DNA of 64,000 nucleotides, from contig NZ_LN614830.1 of NCBI RefSeq assembly GCF_000953635.1, forward strand, positions 2,471,001 through 2,535,000. Direction: 5' to 3'. Below the pieces are notes generated by a model. That model had not been told where the DNA came from. It saw only the letters and a program-made list of their open reading frames with translations, and did no database searches. Position 1 is the stretch's first letter, and every line of letters begins with the position of its first letter. The stretch is from Legionella micdadei. Its GTDB lineage: Bacteria > Pseudomonadota > Gammaproteobacteria > Legionellales > Legionellaceae. Shown piece by piece: positions 38,295-47,629 of this stretch. Position numbers and translations under genes: made by a program.

Positions 38295-38324
38295 TCTATT
38301 AAAGGGTTAATTCCCTTTAATAGA
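38295..38324. terminator. Perfect 12-bp inverted repeat between convergent genes
   Basis: TCTATTAAAGGG and CCCTTTAATAGA flank a six-base loop TTAATT. It lies between the ends of the Kdo hydroxylase and patatin genes and could stop both transcripts, although neither side has a good U run. Confidence 0.5.
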
Positions 38325-38362
38325 GGATGCATTAAGTGATTTATCGCTTGAATTCAGTTTTT

Positions 38363-40186
38363 TTATTCATTTAGGGTATCCAACAATCCTTTTTCTAACT
38401 GATTCATCGTATTCTGATAACCAAATTCAGCAATTTTCTCTAAGCATTTAAAGTCAAATAACCCTACTCGTTTGATATTGTGATCTATACAATAATCAGC
38501 GCTGTTTGCCATTTGCTGCTGGTGGAACTGGCTACTTATTAGAAGAGACTTCATAAATATGAAATTTAAATTTGGCATATCGATTTTCTTAGCAAAGGGA
38601 TTCAATTTGTTGATAAGTAATCGTGACCCTTTAATGCTGCCATCGGAGGACTCATACCTATGAATGCTACTGGTTTGTACAATCTGTGATGCAATGATTT
38701 TTCCACCATTGTTGATTAATTCCATTTGGTCTACAGGAAGGTTGTTCATCACACAACCATCCACCAAAATTTCCCCTTCTTCATTGATCAAAGGAGGAAA
38801 AATTGCAGGTATTGAGAAACTCGCTCTCACTGCACTCCATATTAATCCAGTATTGAATACTTTAAGATTCATGCGGGATAAATTGCACGCCACACAAAAA
38901 TAGCGGCAACGTAAATTTTCAATATAGGAATTCTCGCCGAATACCTCCCTGAATCCATCGGTAATATTCTTTCCAGTAAAAATTGAAATAAAAGGGATAG
39001 TGTATTTATTAACTTTATAGTTTAAACAAAACTGTTTCATTACCTGCAGCATATCTTCATAATTTAAGTGTCTTGCGTATGCAGCAGCGATTACACTTCC
39101 CATGCTTGTTCCACCTATCATGTCGATGGATATTTTTTTCTCTTGCAATGCCTTGATTGTTCCTATATGAGCCAAACCACGGGCTCCACCACCGCTTAAT
39201 ACTAAGCAAGTACTTTTTCCGATAATACACCTTGCCAAACGACTATATTCACCTTTTTCATCAATTAATGTGTAATAACCATTTAAATCCCTTCTTGAAA
39301 TAAAATTCTGTACCTCTGTGGTAATAATCGTGTTTGGATGCTTCACTAAAACGAGCTCTTTGCGATGGATATATTTTTTTTCTTTGAAAATGTACTGTTC
39401 TATTAAATTTGGGTGATAACTGCTATTTTCATTCGCTACAAAAATAAGATGATCAGTTTGGTTAATAAACCTGATTGATATATCAGTTAATTCATTATCC
39501 AACACATTAATGATGTATTCGTATTTACTTTCATTTTCAAAAAAATCTTCCATGAACTGTTCTCTAGTAACAGATGATTGCTTATCATTTACATGCTCGA
39601 TTAAAGTTTTCCCATGTTCAGAAAGTGATAAAAATAATTTCTCTGAAAAATTTCTAATTTCTTTAAAATCACCCGAGGGAACCAAGGTAATTGTTTTAAT
39701 TTTACGCTTATACAATGTAAAAGTTGAGCGATAACAAGCCAACCTTTTTGCATTAATTTTTCCTATATTTGTAATGAAATTTAAAAAAAGATTGTTCGTT
39801 AAAACCTTTGTTCTCGATAATCTTATCAGGAGGCTATCTCGCATTGAAATTACATTAGCATTCCGAGGATTTTTAGTAAAAAAAGAGGCCTCTCCAACAA
39901 CATCAATCGGAGAAATTTCCGCCAAATATATCTCTTGATTTTCTTGTTCCCTTGTAACTACTAAATACCCTTGTAAAAGAATATAAAGATTATCATCGAG
40001 TTCGTTCTGTCTAATAAGATATTCATTGCTTTGTAAAACGATGGTATCTCCAACCATGAGTATATTATTAATTTGGTCCTCACTAATACCTTCAAAAGCC
40101 GGTATTAAAGCGAGCTTTTTTAATACCTCATCCCAATTTCTAAATCGCCTTTTAAGAACTTCGTCTGTAACTTGTTCAATGAACAT
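38363..40186 (-). CDS. Patatin-like phospholipase with N-terminal cNMP-binding domain
   Basis: A 607-residue protein with the neuropathy-target-esterase/RssA layout. Residues about 28-140 are a cNMP-binding domain with VGEASFFTKNPRNANV, in which the phosphate-binding Arg is kept. Residues about 325-520 are a patatin domain: oxyanion loop GGGARG at 332-337, nucleophile S361 in GTSMG, and catalytic D476 in DGCVMNN. It likely hydrolyses phospholipids or lysophospholipids under cyclic-nucleotide control. The middle (150-320) is of unknown fold. No signal peptide is seen. It may act in the cell or as an effector. Confidence 0.88.
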   Translation of the reverse strand: MFIEQVTDEVLKRRFRNWDEVLKKLALIPAFEGISEDQINNILMVGDTIVLQSNEYLIRQNELDDNLYILLQGYLVVTREQENQEIYLAEISPIDVVGEASFFTKNPRNANVISMRDSLLIRLSRTKVLTNNLFLNFITNIGKINAKRLACYRSTFTLYKRKIKTITLVPSGDFKEIRNFSEKLFLSLSEHGKTLIEHVNDKQSSVTREQFMEDFFENESKYEYIINVLDNELTDISIRFINQTDHLIFVANENSSYHPNLIEQYIFKEKKYIHRKELVLVKHPNTIITTEVQNFISRRDLNGYYTLIDEKGEYSRLARCIIGKSTCLVLSGGGARGLAHIGTIKALQEKKISIDMIGGTSMGSVIAAAYARHLNYEDMLQVMKQFCLNYKVNKYTIPFISIFTGKNITDGFREVFGENSYIENLRCRYFCVACNLSRMNLKVFNTGLIWSAVRASFSIPAIFPPLINEEGEILVDGCVMNNLPVDQMELINNGGKIIASQIVQTSSIHRYESSDGSIKGSRLLINKLNPFAKKIDMPNLNFIFMKSLLISSQFHQQQMANSADYCIDHNIKRVGLFDFKCLEKIAEFGYQNTMNQLEKGLLDTLNE

Positions 40187-40290
40187 AATTATGCCTAATC
40201 ATAGACCCTAACTTTTAAAATTATAGGCCAGTGGACATTGAATGGATATTAAGCGGACCGCTTTACCCTTCCCATCAAACATCCATTATC

Positions 40291-40542
40291 TTAGGCTTCA
40301 ATACCAATCGTAGTGACGCTCTTAGGAATATTGCCCTGCCGCAGATTTTGACAACCCCAAAATGCACCTCTACCAATCAAGCGGACATTTTCAGGAATAT
40401 TGATTTGTTCCAAATTCGTGCAGTGCAAAAATGCATCCTAATCAATTGAAGTGACGCAAGGAGGGATAATAAAGGAGCCATCTTCGGTGAGATCGTTAAT
40501 ATTTACTTCAATTAAGGTGAAGCCATCATCGCTCAATAACAT
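40291..40542 (-). pseudogene. Decayed leucine-rich-repeat (BspA type) gene fragment
   Basis: On the minus strand one frame reads from an ATG at 40542 to TAA at 40291-40293, with a single TAG at 40438-40440 after 34 codons. The text before and after the stop carries LRR_5-type units: PPCVTSID, then DAFLHCTNLEQINIPENV, then RLIGRGAFWGCQNLRQGNIP, then KSVTTIGIEA. The repeat pattern (a fixed spacing of AFxxCxNLxxxxIPxxV) continues across the stop. It is probably the remains of a longer surface or effector protein. Confidence 0.7.
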
Positions 40543-40791
40543 TGTTTATAAATTCAGGTACCTATATATCTAAGACATTTTCACTTGTAAAATGCTCCCA
40601 TTTCCGAGAAGGACATCATCATACTATTTAAATCCCTTGCGCAGGAGAGGTGATTCAAAGGAAAATAAAAATTCTGCGCGTAATCTAAAATTGGGTAATG
40701 TGAAAAAACTCTAGAATGTTGCCTAATAAAAAATCGACTATCCTTAATCCCGATAGCTGAGCGAAGAGAAGCAAGACCCTCCTAATTTCGT
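40543..40791. other. Gap between the LRR pseudogene and the next effector candidate
   Basis: About 250 bases with no open frame I can support. It probably carries the promoter of the gene at 40792. Confidence 0.3.
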
Positions 40792-42774
40792 ATGAAACTT
40801 TATAATCGACAATTAAAAAATTGGATTGAAATTTACACAGATGAATCACCACCTGATTCTTCTTTACAACTCGAGATACCTAGTAAAAAGCCTCATCTGC
40901 TTATTGCTTTGCCAGCAAAACTATACACTCACGATTATTTTGCCCATAATTTTTCTAACTTAGAGGATCTTGGCTATACCAAAATTAAAGAGGGTAAATT
41001 AATTATTTGCATCACTGGTTCTCTAAAAATTGTTAATGCGATCGAAAAAATTCGTCTGCAACGAAGCTATAGGGGCGAGGAAAACAGAAAGCAAATTGCT
41101 CACTTTAGCGAATTACAGCAAACCTTGGAATCAGTGATAAAAAAATCACTACCCCCTAAGAGCAAAAATATTGCGAACTATGAATCAACAGTTGATGAAA
41201 ATTTAAGACAAATTGCATTATCACGAGCAATTCATAAAGCGCAAAAAGTCAAAAAACAAGAAAGCGGTAAAGAAGAAATTTTCAAAGAAATTCCTTCTGG
41301 CCGAAGAATTACAGAAATTGAAGCATTTAATGGATTGTGTTATCGCTTATTATTAAATAGTCAAACGCCGAAAGTGAGAAGTGTACACGATGAAAAAGGA
41401 AAGAGGATTGGTGTTTTTTCCCGGGTCATCAAAAACTTCAAATCGCTCCATGATTATTATCGGGAATACGGCTGCTCCCCCTCTCAGGATGAACTTATTC
41501 AATCTGGCATTGGCAGGATATTAGCAGCAGCCTATTGTGAAGAAGAGAATGATTTGCACGGCGGGAATATCGGCTTTGATCCAACCCTTCTTCGGTCCTA
41601 CAAAATCGATCATGATGAAGCAACTTGGCCTTTCACCTCCAAATACCGAAATCTTAACCCCCATTTATCTGATTTTAAGGAAGGTAGAAGGGCTTATGGC
41701 ATAAAACCCATCGATGCTTTTCCGATTACTCAAAGGGATATTACCAATTTTCCTTATTTAACTGACGCGAAACCAAGAAACTTTCCGGATAAAACTGATT
41801 CAGGACGCTTAGATTTGGCAGGCATAGACGAAAATGAAGATTTTATTCGCGATACATTTACAATTTTTCTTAAACGAACCCTTTTTAATGCCCAAATTTA
41901 TCGCCATATTGCTGAAGCAACCATCGGTAGCGAAAAATTACGTCATGAGTTAGTCGCCCATAAAGCTGCACGCACGAATTTGCTTAAAGCCGAACTAATT
42001 AAAAACGAAAAATTTTCACGCTTTATCATAGGTAATCCTCAACTAAAATGGCAAATATTGGCTGAGATTAATGAATATAATCAAGATTACAAACTATCGA
42101 GTCCATTGCGCATTGATACCGAGGAAATTTCGAACAAATTTGACGAAGTTATACAGGCCAGTGAGTCATTTTTTTTTGCTAAATTTGATAAGGATATTTC
42201 CGAAATATTCTACAAACATTATCGGCCAGAAAATGACTATAAATCTCCCTATCTTTTCAATTCCGAAGAAAGAAAATTCAAAACAGTGGCAAGACTAAGC
42301 ACCCAACTAAGGGTTAACCGACTTACTGCGGAAAGACTTTTTAATCAGGCACGTATGCGATGGCTTAAGAACCCAGATAATTCTTGGGCACTGGCGCAAG
42401 AGACCACAATCAACGAGACTTTGGATAATATTCTAAATAAGCTAATTAATCTCGATGGGAAACTTGGACTTTTAGGTGGGCAAAAACGTCGTTTACAGGA
42501 TGGTAGGATTATTAAGATTGCCAATGGTGCAGCAGCTATTTTCGATCAAGTAATGAAGTATAAACAAGGAGAAACCCCCTGTATTCAAGAGACATTGAAT
42601 TCAGTTATTCTTCAAGCAAACGCCTCAAATCAATTTAAAGGACACTCTTTTTTTAATAGGCGACAAAAAGAGACATCCGACTTTTATGAATACATCATGA
42701 AATTGGACTATGCTGTTGCCAGCGAAACCGATGATAGTTACCCCCAAGTTACTTGCCTGCCCTCTTTTTCCTAA
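40792..42774 (+). CDS. Effector candidate with DxHxxN kinase-like core
   Basis: A 660-residue soluble protein. Residues about 170-280 look like an atypical kinase: E175/E177 in a helix before YRLLL, a GKRIGVFSRVI strand pair, then DLHGGN at 254-259 and KIDHD at 271-275. DxHxxN followed by IDxD is the pattern of the catalytic loop and metal-binding Asp in phosphoinositide and actin-fragmin type kinases. A long helical C-terminal half follows. No gene name is recognised. It is preceded by the LRR pseudogene and followed by another effector candidate on the same strand 87 bases on. The kinase call is inference from motifs. Confidence 0.7.
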   Translation: MKLYNRQLKNWIEIYTDESPPDSSLQLEIPSKKPHLLIALPAKLYTHDYFAHNFSNLEDLGYTKIKEGKLIICITGSLKIVNAIEKIRLQRSYRGEENRKQIAHFSELQQTLESVIKKSLPPKSKNIANYESTVDENLRQIALSRAIHKAQKVKKQESGKEEIFKEIPSGRRITEIEAFNGLCYRLLLNSQTPKVRSVHDEKGKRIGVFSRVIKNFKSLHDYYREYGCSPSQDELIQSGIGRILAAAYCEEENDLHGGNIGFDPTLLRSYKIDHDEATWPFTSKYRNLNPHLSDFKEGRRAYGIKPIDAFPITQRDITNFPYLTDAKPRNFPDKTDSGRLDLAGIDENEDFIRDTFTIFLKRTLFNAQIYRHIAEATIGSEKLRHELVAHKAARTNLLKAELIKNEKFSRFIIGNPQLKWQILAEINEYNQDYKLSSPLRIDTEEISNKFDEVIQASESFFFAKFDKDISEIFYKHYRPENDYKSPYLFNSEERKFKTVARLSTQLRVNRLTAERLFNQARMRWLKNPDNSWALAQETTINETLDNILNKLINLDGKLGLLGGQKRRLQDGRIIKIANGAAAIFDQVMKYKQGETPCIQETLNSVILQANASNQFKGHSFFNRRQKETSDFYEYIMKLDYAVASETDDSYPQVTCLPSFS

Positions 42775-42831
42775 TAAGCCCCCAAATGCAGATTCAAAAA
42801 TTCTGTCTGTTTTTATTAATCCCGAATAGGA

Positions 42832-42837
42832 TATAAT
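42832..42837 (+). promoter_or_regulatory. Candidate -10 element upstream of 42862
   Basis: A perfect TATAAT 24 bases before the ATG. No matching -35 is convincing. Confidence 0.4.
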
Positions 42838-42861
42838 CCGTCCAACTAAAATTTATGCAAT

Positions 42862-44088
42862 ATGAACCAGAATACAATGACAGAAAAAACAAAACATGCG
42901 AAAACAGAAAGAATACCAAACCAGCCCTCTGCACCAATTGGAATAGCTCTTCAGGAATCTTCTAATCAAGAAGATGATCAAGAGGAGATCACCTCCACTA
43001 CGGAAACTGAATCACTTCCACAATTAGGGCGAATCGTCGTTAATCAACAAGACGAATTTTTCATTGCTCTGGGAAAAAAGACTTCAGGGAATATCAACGA
43101 ACGAAATCATGCTTTTATCATGGTAGGGGTAATGAAAGAAGGTAAACCCATTTTATTAGGAAGGTTAGGTAAAACAAACCGGGTTGACCCAGATATTCAG
43201 ACTCTCATAAGGCTTGGGCAAGAAGTGGAAACACTCGGTAAAACCAATCTCACACGGCGCATTCAACTAAAAGGAAAAATCCTTAAAACAGAGATTAAAA
43301 CATGTTTTAAAAATTGTTTTTTTGGCACTGAATCAGAGCTTGAAGAGGAATCCCTCCGTCTTTATGGCTCTATCAGTTACGCCGCTTATGCCATTACATT
43401 TGAACAATACAAACAATTTTTGCGAATTATCCCTTTCGTGCAAAAATCCCAAGAAATTAGTTGTTTTCAACCTGTTGACACACAAGATGACAAAATCATC
43501 CTGGAAAAAAAAGGATTCCCGTATGCAGAAAACCTCAATGATGCAAATACCCAGGAACGAGATATTGTAGCAAGAGCCTGTTATCTTCATCCTAACAATA
43601 CTTGTCGGCATACAGGCATCGACCTCATTGAATATACGTTGGGGATTCCTCATTTAACTGACAATATCTCCAGACAGTTCTTTGTTAACCTTCCAGTATC
43701 AGCGAATTTTTCATGGGGAGTACCTGATAGATATTTTTATGTTTTCCCCCTTCCGCCAGATGGCTATCCAGCAGACGAAACCAAAAAGGCCATATTGACT
43801 AAAATATTTCGACGCATGGAGAACCTTCTCAAAAAAGATCCCTACAGTGAGAATACCATTCAAAAATTTGAGGCATTAAAAAATCTTTATAACGAACAAG
43901 CAGGTATTCCCGATAATGATATTGAACAAGCACTTAAAAGCATCAGAATATGGAAGAGCACTAATCATGATGTGATTTGCCAATTAAGGGCCCAAAGCTT
44001 CTTGGGAAAACTATTTGTGTCAACCTCATCAACTAAAGCCATGGCTGATGATATCGAAGATGCTTTAGAAAGGGATCTAGTATTATAA
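42862..44088 (+). CDS. Effector candidate, possibly permuted papain-like fold
   Basis: A 408-residue protein. The first 50 residues are polar and acidic (about 33-50 rich in Asp/Glu/Thr). A GRIVVNQQDEFFIALG strand is followed by NERNHAFIMVG (H83), then far downstream by NNTCRHTGIDLIEYTLG (C248 at the start of a helix). His before Cys, with Cys at a helix start, is the order in LRAT-like and other permuted NlpC/P60 enzymes. The 165-residue spacing is longer than usual, so this is only a suggestion. No ribosome binding site is seen before the ATG. It is followed by a long structured 3' region. Confidence 0.65.
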   Translation: MNQNTMTEKTKHAKTERIPNQPSAPIGIALQESSNQEDDQEEITSTTETESLPQLGRIVVNQQDEFFIALGKKTSGNINERNHAFIMVGVMKEGKPILLGRLGKTNRVDPDIQTLIRLGQEVETLGKTNLTRRIQLKGKILKTEIKTCFKNCFFGTESELEEESLRLYGSISYAAYAITFEQYKQFLRIIPFVQKSQEISCFQPVDTQDDKIILEKKGFPYAENLNDANTQERDIVARACYLHPNNTCRHTGIDLIEYTLGIPHLTDNISRQFFVNLPVSANFSWGVPDRYFYVFPLPPDGYPADETKKAILTKIFRRMENLLKKDPYSENTIQKFEALKNLYNEQAGIPDNDIEQALKSIRIWKSTNHDVICQLRAQSFLGKLFVSTSSTKAMADDIEDALERDLVL

Positions 44089-44092
44089 GAAT

Positions 44093-44182
44093 AAGCCTAC
44101 AAGCCAGCAACGGTTAGTCCAGTTATCAAGTTTATTCTCAATCAACTAGTTGCTGCGAACAACCCCAATACGTAGGCTTTTT
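44093..44182 (+). terminator. Nested hairpin ending in a U tract
   Basis: Outer stem AAGCCTAC (44093-44100) with GTAGGCTT (44172-44179), inner stem CAGCAAC (44105-44111) with GTTGCTG (44149-44155), and TTTTT at 44178-44182. It starts just after the preceding stop codon. It may be a terminator with an extended structure or a small RNA end. Confidence 0.5.
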
Positions 44183-44261
44183 AAACACAAGACTAAGAAT
44201 AGCATTTTAGCGTTTCTTAGGTATATAATCGCCTTCCTATGCTTGTGCTGGAATTTAGGAT

Positions 44262-44552
44262 ATGTCATTAACTGAGCAACTAGTTCAATTTGGCTTTTCA
44301 ATTAGCCTGTTAGCTAATGCCGCTCTTTTTATTCCGCAAATTATAACTTTATTAAAAACTAAAACAGCGAAAGGCGTATCGCTCATCACTTTTGCAGGCT
44401 TTAATGTTATCCAGCTTTTCACGATGCTGCATGGGTTACTCACCGAAGATTATTTACTCGCGGGTGGATATCTTTTAAGTATTATCACCTGTGGCACAGT
44501 TTCACTATTGATTATTTATTATCGGTATATGAAAAGGAATTTTAGGGAATAA
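44262..44552 (+). CDS. SemiSWEET/PQ-loop membrane protein
   Basis: A 96-residue protein with three membrane segments and the PQ-loop ANAALFIPQIITLLKTK, then KGVSLITF. SemiSWEETs dimerise to carry sugars; the substrate here is unknown. A TATAAT lies at 44224-44229. It is six bases before the next gene and likely heads an operon. Confidence 0.88.
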   Translation: MSLTEQLVQFGFSISLLANAALFIPQIITLLKTKTAKGVSLITFAGFNVIQLFTMLHGLLTEDYLLAGGYLLSIITCGTVSLLIIYYRYMKRNFRE

Positions 44553-44558
44553 ATAAAC

Positions 44559-45845
44559 ATGCACAACAAACCCTCACTGTTTGATATACCCTGCAATATC
44601 CTATTCCTCCTTCCTTATTCCGACAACGCAGCACTGGCTAACAAACATCAAAAAATAAATGACCTCTATTTAATTCGAGCAGTAGTTGATTTTGCGGTAA
44701 AAGCCCTAGAACTTTTTGTCGCTGGAAATTTACCTGCATTTGATCCGCAAGTAGGTGAAAATCTTTGCCAAATCAGGGCCTACAAAATTATTCATCTTAG
44801 CAAGAAATGGCTCTGCTCAGCGGCAACAACTGCTGAATTTATGCAAGAAATTGAGCATATTAAATCTTATAAACATCAAATTGAAAATGTGATCAATGAC
44901 TGGGAGAATACCCTTAAACATGCAGCTACTTATAACTGTAATCTTGATGCTGTTGAAAAAACGAGTGAATTTCTCAGTCGACACCAACTCTTGTTTCCCC
45001 TGCAAAGAGAATACGCTTTTATCATTGCCTGTTGCTTTCTAACCCATTTTAGTATTCGTAAAGACCACATTCCGATTGCGGTAAACTTAGAACATATTGC
45101 GCGAGAATTTCATATTTCTAAATACCGAGCCAAGCGCCTTAGCCACCGATATCAACAACTTATTTGCGAATTAGGGTGTGATTTTATCCAAGAAATCGCG
45201 CAAGAGTTACCTGCCCAATTCGGTTATCCAGACATTTTACCTAAACTTTGTCAAATAGCAGACGAAGACAGAATGGTTTTACCTTGCTACACTGTGAGTG
45301 AAATCATTTTTTACCACAGTATCCAACAAAAAATACCGGTTTTATTAATTGTGAAGCGCTTAAACCAATCCTCAGCAACCACACCAGACGTTATTTATTT
45401 CTTACTTCTTGGTAAAGAAGAATCAACAGATTATGACCTGGTAAGCTGTAATTCCTATTTGGAGGAACATTGCCTGATCGTTGCAGGGGAAATGCTTTAT
45501 GAAGAGGAATCGATTAAAAATTATATCAACCGCGTCTTAACAGAAAATCCGTTAAAAATAATTTTAGCTAATACAGCCAGTCATCCGCAGTATTCAGGAA
45601 AACGGTTGGAAGCATTAAGGGATGACCCTTTTTCATGGCTCCAGAATAATGCTTTGATAGCTCGGCATGCAAAAAACTTAACAAATCTGAGGCGTTTTGC
45701 TTTAGAGGCTGGTTGCTCAAAAGAAAATCAAACTATGTTTTTCTTAAAACACATTTATGTTAATAAACTAAAGGATGAGATAAAGCAATTGCACACTCAG
45801 TATCCTGGCGAGGCTTTTGAAGCTCATGCAATGCTGAATCCATAA
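44559..45845 (+). CDS. Hypothetical 428-residue protein
   Basis: I do not recognise the family. The protein is soluble, rich in helix, with a central region HIPIAVNLEHIAREFHISKY that may be a helix-turn-helix or cyclin-like fold (AFIIACCFLTH before it and RAKRLSHRYQQL after it are cyclin-box or TFIIB-like in feel, but I do not claim this). It sits six bases after the SemiSWEET gene and 25 bases before the histidine kinase. A transcriptional or signalling role is a guess from position. Confidence 0.65.
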   Translation: MHNKPSLFDIPCNILFLLPYSDNAALANKHQKINDLYLIRAVVDFAVKALELFVAGNLPAFDPQVGENLCQIRAYKIIHLSKKWLCSAATTAEFMQEIEHIKSYKHQIENVINDWENTLKHAATYNCNLDAVEKTSEFLSRHQLLFPLQREYAFIIACCFLTHFSIRKDHIPIAVNLEHIAREFHISKYRAKRLSHRYQQLICELGCDFIQEIAQELPAQFGYPDILPKLCQIADEDRMVLPCYTVSEIIFYHSIQQKIPVLLIVKRLNQSSATTPDVIYFLLLGKEESTDYDLVSCNSYLEEHCLIVAGEMLYEEESIKNYINRVLTENPLKIILANTASHPQYSGKRLEALRDDPFSWLQNNALIARHAKNLTNLRRFALEAGCSKENQTMFFLKHIYVNKLKDEIKQLHTQYPGEAFEAHAMLNP

Positions 45846-45870
45846 AATAGACTTCTATCCAGGAGAATTT

Positions 45871-47424
45871 ATGGCTTTGAATTACGATAGTCTTCTTAAG
45901 CAGTTTGATTTGTACAGGCAAATTATTGAGCGGATGCCCGTACATATCTATTGGAAAGATAATCAATTTCGCTACTTAGCTTGTAATGAACTGCAAGCCA
46001 GAAGCGCGGGACTTTCTTCGCCAACAGAAATCGTCGGCAAAACTGACTTTGAGCTTTATCCGAAAAGGCAAGCCTATGAAATTAGAAAAAACGATATGGA
46101 AGTCATTGCTACAGGCTTACCTTGTATCTTTGAAGAAGAGGGTTTAGAACTTGGTAATATACATTCTATCTATTTGACGCAGAAAATCCCCTTATTCAAT
46201 AACGAAGGTGAAATCATTGGTTTGGCAGGAATTTCCATCAACATTACCGAAAGGAAGGCACAAGAAGAAAAAAACCGAATTGAAAAAGAAGAAGCTGAGC
46301 TTACTTTGGCCAGTATCCTCGACAATTTGCCAGGTCATGTCTACTGGAAAAATACAGATTCGGTCTATCAAGGTTGTAATTTTGCCCAAGCAAAATCAGC
46401 AGGCTTTTCTCACCCAAAATTGATGATAGGGAAAACTGACTATGAAATGCCTTGGAGTCATGATGCCCACTCGCTCAGGGAATCTGACTTAGCAGTAATG
46501 AATAGCCGGCAAACGTTGACCCGTGAAGAAGCATCTCAGCTTGCTAATTCCGACGAGGTGTCTATTTTCTTATCCAAGAAATCCCCTTTATTTAATAAAA
46601 ATGGTGAAGTTGTTGGGATTTTAGGGATTTCTTTTGATATCACCGAACGCAAAAAGATAGAAGAAGCGCTGAGTAAATCGCAAATTGCTGCCGAGGCAGC
46701 CAATCAAGCCAAAACAGAATTTTTACGCAACATGGAGCATCAACTTAGAACACCGTTTAGCGGCATCTATAGTATGGTTGAGTTTTTGGCTGAGACAGAA
46801 GCTGATCTTGAGAGAAAAGAACAGCTTGAAATTACTTACCTTTCAGCCAAAGAATTTATAGAATTCCTTGACGATATATTAGATTTTACCCGTAATCCTT
46901 CAGAAAATTTACCCATACTTGCTAAGAAATTCGACCTAAAAAAAATCATTGAAAAGATTATTTGCATGGAAAGGGCAGCTGCAACCATTAAACAACTCGA
47001 TCTAAATAGTGATTATCCAAACGATATACCCACTGTTTTTATTGGTGATCCACCCCGGATTCAACGCATCATCATGAACTTATTAAGCAACGCGATTAAA
47101 TTTACGGATAAAGGCAGCATTCAAGTGAGTGTGAGGATGGGGAAACAAATTGACGAACGAAATTTTATACTGCAATTATTAGTTGCAGATACCGGTATCG
47201 GTATATCCCCAGATAAGCAAAATCTCATCTATGAAAAATTCTACCGCCTACATCCAGCGAATCAAAACAAATACAAAGGAGCAGGTTTAGGTTTGCATAT
47301 TGTTAAGCAGCTTGTCGAAGAGTTGGAGGGAGAAATTGATGTTATCAGCAGCCCTGAAACAGGAACGACTTTCATCTGTACACTGCCTTTTAAACGACCT
47401 TTACTTGACGAGATAGTTGACTGA
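45871..47424 (+). CDS. Soluble PAS-PAS histidine kinase
   Basis: A 517-residue kinase without membrane segments. Two PAS domains lie at about 12-128 and 145-260, each starting with MPVHIYWKD or LPGHVYWKN and ending ITERK. The phospho-acceptor H290 is in MEHQLRTPFSG (HisKA). The HATPase domain has NLLSNAIKF, DTGIGI and GAGLGLHIV. Its ribosome binding site is AGGAG. The response regulator at 47630 is the likely partner. The two PAS domains are similar to each other, suggesting duplication. The signal is unknown. Confidence 0.92.
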   Translation: MALNYDSLLKQFDLYRQIIERMPVHIYWKDNQFRYLACNELQARSAGLSSPTEIVGKTDFELYPKRQAYEIRKNDMEVIATGLPCIFEEEGLELGNIHSIYLTQKIPLFNNEGEIIGLAGISINITERKAQEEKNRIEKEEAELTLASILDNLPGHVYWKNTDSVYQGCNFAQAKSAGFSHPKLMIGKTDYEMPWSHDAHSLRESDLAVMNSRQTLTREEASQLANSDEVSIFLSKKSPLFNKNGEVVGILGISFDITERKKIEEALSKSQIAAEAANQAKTEFLRNMEHQLRTPFSGIYSMVEFLAETEADLERKEQLEITYLSAKEFIEFLDDILDFTRNPSENLPILAKKFDLKKIIEKIICMERAAATIKQLDLNSDYPNDIPTVFIGDPPRIQRIIMNLLSNAIKFTDKGSIQVSVRMGKQIDERNFILQLLVADTGIGISPDKQNLIYEKFYRLHPANQNKYKGAGLGLHIVKQLVEELEGEIDVISSPETGTTFICTLPFKRPLLDEIVD

Positions 47425-47463
47425 CAGCTTATTGGATACTCAACACTGTCACCAGTTCTATCA

Positions 47464-47493
47464 GGGAGATTCTTCGCTATGCCCAGGACGACA
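47464..47493 (-). repeat. Degenerate REP-like unit between kinase and regulator genes
   Basis: Related to the 35583-35611 unit: GGGAGAT, then TTCGCTATGC and ending GACGACA. It has several mismatches. Confidence 0.5.
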
Positions 47494-47629
47494 TAACCGT
47501 TACAATTCTTTTCAACTTAAAAATTGTCAAGTTCAGCCAACAATTGTATAAATAACGTTTTAGTACTGATGGAATTGATGTTAGATTAATCTTAATCCCA
47601 AAGGATAGCGTTAATTGAAAGGAAAATGA

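Noticed and set aside
40231-40449. 72-codon plus-strand frame
   Set aside because: It is the complement of the LRR pseudogene; the minus-strand reading shows the repeat motif.
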